In this document: positions 5,824 to 9,805 of the stretch, piece after piece
Numbering within the stretch: the stretch's first letter is position 1
Layout: each line of letters starts with the position of its first letter
NCBI GenBank assembly: GCA_016650415.1
Contig: JAENVU010000325.1
Coordinates: forward strand, 1 to 9,805
Source: Acidimicrobiia bacterium
GTDB taxonomy: Bacteria > Actinomycetota > Acidimicrobiia > IMCC26256 > JAENVU01
Reading direction: 5' to 3'
Length of the DNA: 9,805 bases
The notes under the pieces: model-generated
Told to the model about the DNA's origin: nothing
The model's input: only the letters and a program-made list of their open reading frames with translations
Databases searched by the model: none
Translations under genes and position numbers: made by a program

Positions 5824-7359
5824 TCATGCCCGGAGTTCCATCGGCATTTCCGCCGAAGACTTGCGCGATCGGATGACATTCACGATCCAACGGCCGTCGT
5901 CACCGAGAACCGCGTCGGGACGGATCAGCCATGCGACCCCGAGCACCAGTACCGCACTGAGGGCACCGCCGGCCGACACGACGAGATTGGCCGTCTGGCC
6001 CCCGAGGTCGAGGGAGCGCAACCAGAGCACCGTCGGCACGCTGACGGCGGCCACCAACGCCGCCAGCCCCAGACCGCGCAGCTGGCGACCGATGAAATGG
6101 GCCCAGGTGATGTGGGCGGTGACCAGGCTGAGCTGGGCCATCAGGAGATAGTTGAGGACGATCGCACCCGTCACACCGACGGCCACCCAACCCAGCCCGA
6201 AGAGTGACCCGACCAAAGCACCGACGATCACGCCGACGGCGTAGGCGGCCTGCCGCCACGCTCGCCGGTACACGGTTCCCATCGCGCGCGCGAGCGAGTC
6301 GCTGATCTTGTAACTCGTCCGGAACAACAGCCCACCCGCCATGATCTGGAACGGGAGGATGACGTCGTCCCACTTGGGACCACCACCCAGCAAGAGATGG
6401 ATGATCTCCGGCGCGAGCAAGACCGCCAACACCGAGGCCGGCAACGTGAGGGTCGCAACCAACGAGACGCCGCGGAGATACGCGCTCGCCACGCGCTCCA
6501 GATCCTCTTGGAACCGCGAGATCACCGGAAAGATGACGCGGTCCATGACTTGGCCGAGCATCTGCGCGGGGAACGCGGCAAGCGCGTACGCGTTCTTGTA
6601 GACGCCGAGCGCGACCGAGCCCATCTGATTGCCGACGACGCTGTTGTCACCGTTGAGCGCGGCAAAGTTGAAGCCGCGTGCCGCAGTCATTCCGCCGGCG
6701 TAGACGATCAGGTCTCTGGACTCCGCACGTCGAGGTCGCAGCGATCGGGGATGCGAGCGCCGAAACACGAGGATCCCGGTGAGCAGCGCAGCCTGCGCCA
6801 ACTGGGCGACCACGATCGACCACACGCCGACGCCGGAGATGGCAAGGACGACCCCGACGAGTGCAAACCCGAAGAAGTACGAGACGGTCTCCGCGATCGC
6901 AATCGATTTGAAGTCCAGGTCGCGTTGCAACATCGCCATGGCCACCACGCCGGGCGCCTGCAACAGAAAGACGAACGCGAGTCCTTGTGTGACCTCGGCG
7001 AAGCCCGGTTGGTGAAAGAAGCTGGCGACAAGGGGTGCCCCGAGGAACACCAAGACAGTCATGGCGACACCGGTGAGCATCGACAGCGCGAACGCCGTAC
7101 GAACGTGTTCGTCGGTGAGGTTCTGTCGCTGGATCACGGCCGGTCCGAAGCCGGCCTCGGTGAAGAGCTGACCGAACGCGATGACGATGAGGGCTGCGCC
7201 GACCAACCCGTTGTCGGACTTGGACAAGTACCGCGCGAAGACGATGACGACGAGGAACTGGCCCACCGCCTGCGATCCGAATCCGAGACCGGACCACACC
7301 ATGCCGCCCAGCGCGTGACGGGCGGTGCTGGTCTTCGGTGGAGGGGTCGGGTCACTCAC
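5824..7359 (-). CDS. Polysaccharide flippase, WzxC/TuaB type
   Basis: A 511-residue integral membrane protein with about 12-14 hydrophobic segments. After a short Pro/Thr-rich cytoplasmic lead comes LSKSDNGLVGAALIVIAFG and then LFTEAGFGPAVIQRQNLT with HVRTAF. This is the conserved opening of the WzxC/TuaB branch of the polysaccharide transporter (MATE-like) superfamily. Later segments such as GVYKNAYALAAFPAQM and the RVIFPVISRFQED loop are also typical. It would flip lipid-linked oligosaccharide repeat units across the membrane for polymerisation by the Wzy-like protein encoded just upstream. The GTG at 7359 overlaps the upstream TGA (GTGA), and a GGGAG lies 11 bases before it. The same frame is open back to 8514, but that extension is antisense-like Arg-rich sequence over the neighbouring gene. 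Function is confident at family level; substrate unknown. Confidence 0.9.
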   Translation of the reverse strand: MSDPTPPPKTSTARHALGGMVWSGLGFGSQAVGQFLVVIVFARYLSKSDNGLVGAALIVIAFGQLFTEAGFGPAVIQRQNLTDEHVRTAFALSMLTGVAMTVLVFLGAPLVASFFHQPGFAEVTQGLAFVFLLQAPGVVAMAMLQRDLDFKSIAIAETVSYFFGFALVGVVLAISGVGVWSIVVAQLAQAALLTGILVFRRSHPRSLRPRRAESRDLIVYAGGMTAARGFNFAALNGDNSVVGNQMGSVALGVYKNAYALAAFPAQMLGQVMDRVIFPVISRFQEDLERVASAYLRGVSLVATLTLPASVLAVLLAPEIIHLLLGGGPKWDDVILPFQIMAGGLLFRTSYKISDSLARAMGTVYRRAWRQAAYAVGVIVGALVGSLFGLGWVAVGVTGAIVLNYLLMAQLSLVTAHITWAHFIGRQLRGLGLAALVAAVSVPTVLWLRSLDLGGQTANLVVSAGGALSAVLVLGVAWLIRPDAVLGDDGRWIVNVIRSRKSSAEMPMELRA

Positions 7360-8549
7360 GCGTACTCGAGCTCCCGCACGCCTTCGGCGCGCCGCGCCTG
7401 CTCCGCGGCGACGAGTGCGAGCGGAAGGAACAACCAGAAGTGTCGGTAATGCCAGGTCTCGCGGAAGAAACTCCCGAGGATGTAGGCAATGACCATCGCC
7501 CGCGCCGCGGATCGTGGCGGTGCCAGGCGAAGGAGGACGAACCACATCACGAAGAGTCCAAAGAGGCCGATCACCCCGCGCTCGACGAGGTAGGCCAGCG
7601 GCTCCGAATGCAGCTCGGTCTCCAAGGTGTTGAGATCGAGCCCGCGTACCGAACCCGGGCCGGCACCCCACGGCGTGTCGGGAACCTTGCGCCATGCTTC
7701 CTTCCACACCTCGATCCGCAGACCCCCACTTCGGTCGAATCGGGCTTGGTTGAATCCGCTCTTGTCGTTCTGGCTCGCCGAGATCTGCATCGTCGCAAAG
7801 ACAGCCAAGACCACGATGAACAGAGCGGGGATCAAGGCGATCATGCGTCGCCCTCGCATCACGGTTCGGACCTGATCGAGATGCGTCAGCGCGAGGTAGC
7901 CAAATCCGGCACCGAGCTGGAGCATGGACCCGAACGACGCGGCCGAGAGCAGGCCGGCGATGGCGAAGGCCATGACCGAACCCTTGATCGCCCAGCGAAA
8001 GGGCGCCATCGACCAGCACAACACCGACATCGCCAAGAGGTTCGCGGCCACGTTCGGGTTCGGGAAGGTCCCGCTCGCTCGAAGCTCGTCGCCACTGGAC
8101 GTCGCGAGCTGCACGGCTGCGAACACGATGCAGATTGCCAAGGCGCCATAACAGAACCGGACCGCGACCGGACCGCCCCGTCGCAAGATGTCGATCGCGG
8201 AAAGGAACACGAGAATCGTCGCGACATCTCGAACGAGGTCGCCGATGATCCAGGGTCGGATGCCGGCGTAGAGCGACCCGATGAGCGCGCCCAACCCGAT
8301 CAACAACACCGGGACCGCGACCTGTCGTGCCACATCTCGGGCGAGCCATTCCGAGCGCGCGATGTGCAGCATCGACGCGATGATCGTCGCTCCGATCACC
8401 AAGTCGGTGAGCACGATGTCCGAGCCGATCTTTGGAAAGAGGAACGACACGAGCACGATCGACAGCGCGAGCAGCAACGTGGCCAACGGCGCATGGATCA
8501 TGTACCGAATCCACTCGCGACGGCCGCGGGGAGTGACTTCAGCCGGCAC
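7356..8549 (-). CDS. O-antigen ligase/Wzy polymerase-type membrane protein
   Basis: A 397-residue polytopic membrane protein with roughly 10-11 hydrophobic segments. The marks of the O-antigen ligase/polymerase (PF04932-like) family are GTFPNPNVAAN (160-170) in the middle and a long external loop (about 253-320). That loop has an Arg-containing start (SGGLRIEVWKEAW), the PWGAGPGS turn (293-300), and HSEPLAYLVERG (314-325), where the His and the Glu-rich turn are conserved. It would polymerise lipid-linked repeat units outside the membrane, or ligate glycan to an acceptor; next to a Wzx-type flippase, polymerase (Wzy) is the better guess. The GTG at 8549 is well supported by GGAGG (8556-8560) 6 bases upstream. 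It overlaps the GT4 gene end by 11 bases, and its own TGA overlaps the flippase start. Confidence 0.85.
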   Translation of the reverse strand: MPAEVTPRGRREWIRYMIHAPLATLLLALSIVLVSFLFPKIGSDIVLTDLVIGATIIASMLHIARSEWLARDVARQVAVPVLLIGLGALIGSLYAGIRPWIIGDLVRDVATILVFLSAIDILRRGGPVAVRFCYGALAICIVFAAVQLATSSGDELRASGTFPNPNVAANLLAMSVLCWSMAPFRWAIKGSVMAFAIAGLLSAASFGSMLQLGAGFGYLALTHLDQVRTVMRGRRMIALIPALFIVVLAVFATMQISASQNDKSGFNQARFDRSGGLRIEVWKEAWRKVPDTPWGAGPGSVRGLDLNTLETELHSEPLAYLVERGVIGLFGLFVMWFVLLRLAPPRSAARAMVIAYILGSFFRETWHYRHFWLFLPLALVAAEQARRAEGVRELEYA

Positions 8550-9669
8550 GACGGGCCTCCGCGACGACCTCGTCGACCACCGACCGGTACCGCTCGTGGA
8601 TCACCGCAGGGTTCCAGGACGACACGTCGACCCGGCGCACCCCGGCCGTGCCGGCCCGCAGCGCGCGGACGACGCCTGCGGCCGCTTCCTGGACGTCGCC
8701 GAGGTCGACCACCTCGCCATCGGCACCGAGTCCGATGACCTCGCGCGCGCCGTCGACGTCGTAGCTGACGAACGGTATGCCCGCGGCGGCCGCCTGAATC
8801 AGTACCTGGGGAAGGCCCTCGGCGTCGCTCAACAGCACCACGACGTCGGCGCGCCACACCAGCGGCTCGGTCGGCGACACGTACCCCAAGACGGCGACGG
8901 AATCATCGAGACTCGCGTCCGACACCGCCGCGTGCAGTGCATCTCGGAGCGGACCGTCGCCCGCGATTGCGAGGAACGCATCCGGGACCGACTCCTGGAC
9001 CTGCGCGAGCAACGGCAGGAGGTCCAGTGGATGCTTCCGATCCTCCAACGCGCCCAGGCTCACGATGACCGGACGCCCTTCCGGGACACGGGGAACCGGA
9101 GGGACAACCGAGGGCCGCTCGGCCGGCAGGGTTGCTGCCGACCGAACGATCGTGAGCTTGTCCGAGGCCACGCCCGCGACCTCGAACCGACGCGCCAGAT
9201 CGGCACCCACCACGACGTAGCGCGCGGTGATCGGTGCGAGGATTCGTTCGATGGTGCGGAACGCCACGCTCTCGACCCGCCCGTACCCGGGACCGAAGTT
9301 GGCCATCGACAGCGAATGGACGACCGGAATCCGCCCGGTCAGGCGCGCCGCCAGCCGGCCGACGACACCCGCCTTCGATTGATGGGTCACGATGACATCC
9401 GGTCCGAACTGGCGTACCCGCTCGCGGATCGCCGCCACCGCGCGGATGTCCTGCACGGGGTTCGGCGCACGCACCAACGTTGGTTCCACTTCGATCGGCA
9501 CCGTTAGCTGGCTGGCCGCCAAGGCTGGGTCGGAATCGTCACCGACGACGATCACGTGATCCGCGTCCGGCAGTGCGGCCACGAGATCGCGGATCCGCTG
9601 TTCGGATCCGCCACGGCGGTAGCGCGTCGCGAGATGGAGAACCCGCGACCGGCGCGCCAAAGGAGTCAC
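8539..9669 (-). CDS. GT4-family glycosyltransferase (GT-B fold)
   Basis: A 376-residue soluble or membrane-associated transferase of usual length. The N-terminal Rossmann domain begins RVLHLATRYRRGGSEQ, with the acceptor-side GG motif at 20-21, and has VIVTHQSKAG (92-101). The C-terminal donor domain begins near 199 (RPVIVSLGALEDRKHPL) and contains AIAGDGPLRDAL (234-245), then VLLSDAEGLPQVLIQAAAAG (278-297). This is the EX7E region of GT4 enzymes, with E284 kept but the second Glu replaced by Gln (Q292). It probably adds a sugar to the undecaprenyl-linked repeat unit at the cytoplasmic face; donor and linkage cannot be read from sequence. The GTG at 9669 lies 4 bases after the preceding stop. 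No strong Shine-Dalgarno is seen, so translation may depend on coupling. This is the only glycosyltransferase in the window; others must lie elsewhere. Confidence 0.9.
   Translation of the reverse strand: MTPLARRSRVLHLATRYRRGGSEQRIRDLVAALPDADHVIVVGDDSDPALAASQLTVPIEVEPTLVRAPNPVQDIRAVAAIRERVRQFGPDVIVTHQSKAGVVGRLAARLTGRIPVVHSLSMANFGPGYGRVESVAFRTIERILAPITARYVVVGADLARRFEVAGVASDKLTIVRSAATLPAERPSVVPPVPRVPEGRPVIVSLGALEDRKHPLDLLPLLAQVQESVPDAFLAIAGDGPLRDALHAAVSDASLDDSVAVLGYVSPTEPLVWRADVVVLLSDAEGLPQVLIQAAAAGIPFVSYDVDGAREVIGLGADGEVVDLGDVQEAAAGVVRALRAGTAGVRRVDVSSWNPAVIHERYRSVVDEVVAEARRAG
8556..8560 (-). promoter_or_regulatory. Shine-Dalgarno of the Wzy-like gene
   Basis: GGAGG on the minus strand, 6 bases before the GTG at 8549, located within the 3' end of the GT4 gene. 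It confirms the overlapping start. Confidence 0.65.
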
Positions 9670-9673
9670 GTGC

Positions 9674-9805
9674 TCAGCTCGCCGAGACTCCGGCGGCTCG
9701 GGGGACCGTTGTCACGCCGGCCGGGCCGGGTCGCGCCGGGTCGACGAGCACACCCAGCACTGCACCACCCACGCGCCGCAAACGGGTCCCGGCCCGTTCG
9801 GCGTC
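9674..9805 (-). CDS. C-terminus of a probable Wzc/BY-kinase-like chain-length protein (runs off right edge)
   Basis: Only the last 43 codons are in the window; the gene begins beyond 9805. The segment DAERAGTRLRRVGGAVLGVLVD resembles the final strand and helix of the bacterial tyrosine kinase or ParA-like domain of polysaccharide co-polymerases (typically 'l..vga.vlGvVlN'). A Pro/Gly/Ala-rich tail follows. No Tyr occurs in these 43 residues, so the Tyr cluster used for autophosphorylation in classic Wzc proteins is absent from this end. A 10-bp near-perfect tandem repeat (9725-9744) encodes part of the tail. The frame and its position just ahead of the GT4 gene (4-base gap) support an operon member. 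The family call rests on a short stretch and on context, so it is tentative. Confidence 0.5.
   Translation of the reverse strand, partial: DAERAGTRLRRVGGAVLGVLVDPARPGPAGVTTVPRAAGVSAS

Noticed and set aside
7360..8514. Minus-strand extension of the flippase frame to 896 residues
   Set aside because: It is a shadow of the Wzy-like gene in another frame, with Arg-rich low-complexity sequence and no membrane pattern.
4476..9507. Long plus-strand open frames at 4476-5447, 6397-7449, 7338-8738 and 8281-9507
   Set aside because: All are antisense to genes with clear domains and have the His/Arg/Asp-rich composition typical of high-GC shadow frames.
1..9805. CRISPR array, insertion sequence or prophage signals
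   Set aside because: No regularly spaced repeats, transposase, integrase or terminal repeats were seen; the tRNA has no duplicated 3' end in the window that would mark an attachment site.

Overview
This is a high-GC window with compact coding. Six of the nine genes whose start can be placed use GTG. The organism is most likely an actinobacterium: the plus-strand P450 is very close to the mycobacterial CYP142 family. A non-mycobacterial lineage such as Acidimicrobiia is plausible, but that is inference.

Left part (1-2318), catabolic or redox genes and a tRNA. A gene whose first 36 codons resemble a cytochrome P450 N-terminus runs off the left edge on the minus strand. A tRNA-Lys(TTT) lies 26 bases upstream of it, on the same strand. 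Next comes a 245-residue minus-strand protein built of two similar halves (NIPSNAP/dimeric alpha-beta barrel-like). It is divergent from a complete plus-strand CYP142-type P450 (1113-2318), across a 78-bp shared promoter region. In Mycobacterium tuberculosis cyp142 (Rv3518c) also has a divergent neighbour (Rv3519) in the cholesterol-catabolism region, so this pair suggests sterol or steroid side-chain oxidation.

Right part (2321-9805), an exopolysaccharide operon entirely on the minus strand. In transcription order it holds: the C-terminus of a probable Wzc/BY-kinase-like chain-length protein, a GT4 glycosyltransferase, a Wzy/O-antigen-ligase-type membrane protein, a WzxC/TuaB-type flippase, a two-domain protein (nucleotidyltransferase-like plus thymidylate-kinase-like), a small P-loop kinase, and a secreted beta-helix/Calx-beta protein. 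Neighbouring genes overlap by up to 11 bases or lie within 16 bases, so the operon is probably translationally coupled. It looks like a Wzx/Wzy-dependent polysaccharide pathway carrying two phosphotransferases of unknown substrate and an exported protein at the end.

The last gene appears broken. An ATGA-coupled start with a strong Shine-Dalgarno and a good signal peptide (3632) is out of frame with the beta-helix/Calx-beta body. The body has no start codon until 3343, well inside the beta-helix. The operon ends only 2 bases from the stop of the convergent cyp142 gene.

No CRISPR array, insertion sequence, rRNA or origin was seen. The most interesting points are the kinase pair in the polysaccharide operon, the split secreted gene, and the conserved divergent cyp142 pair.
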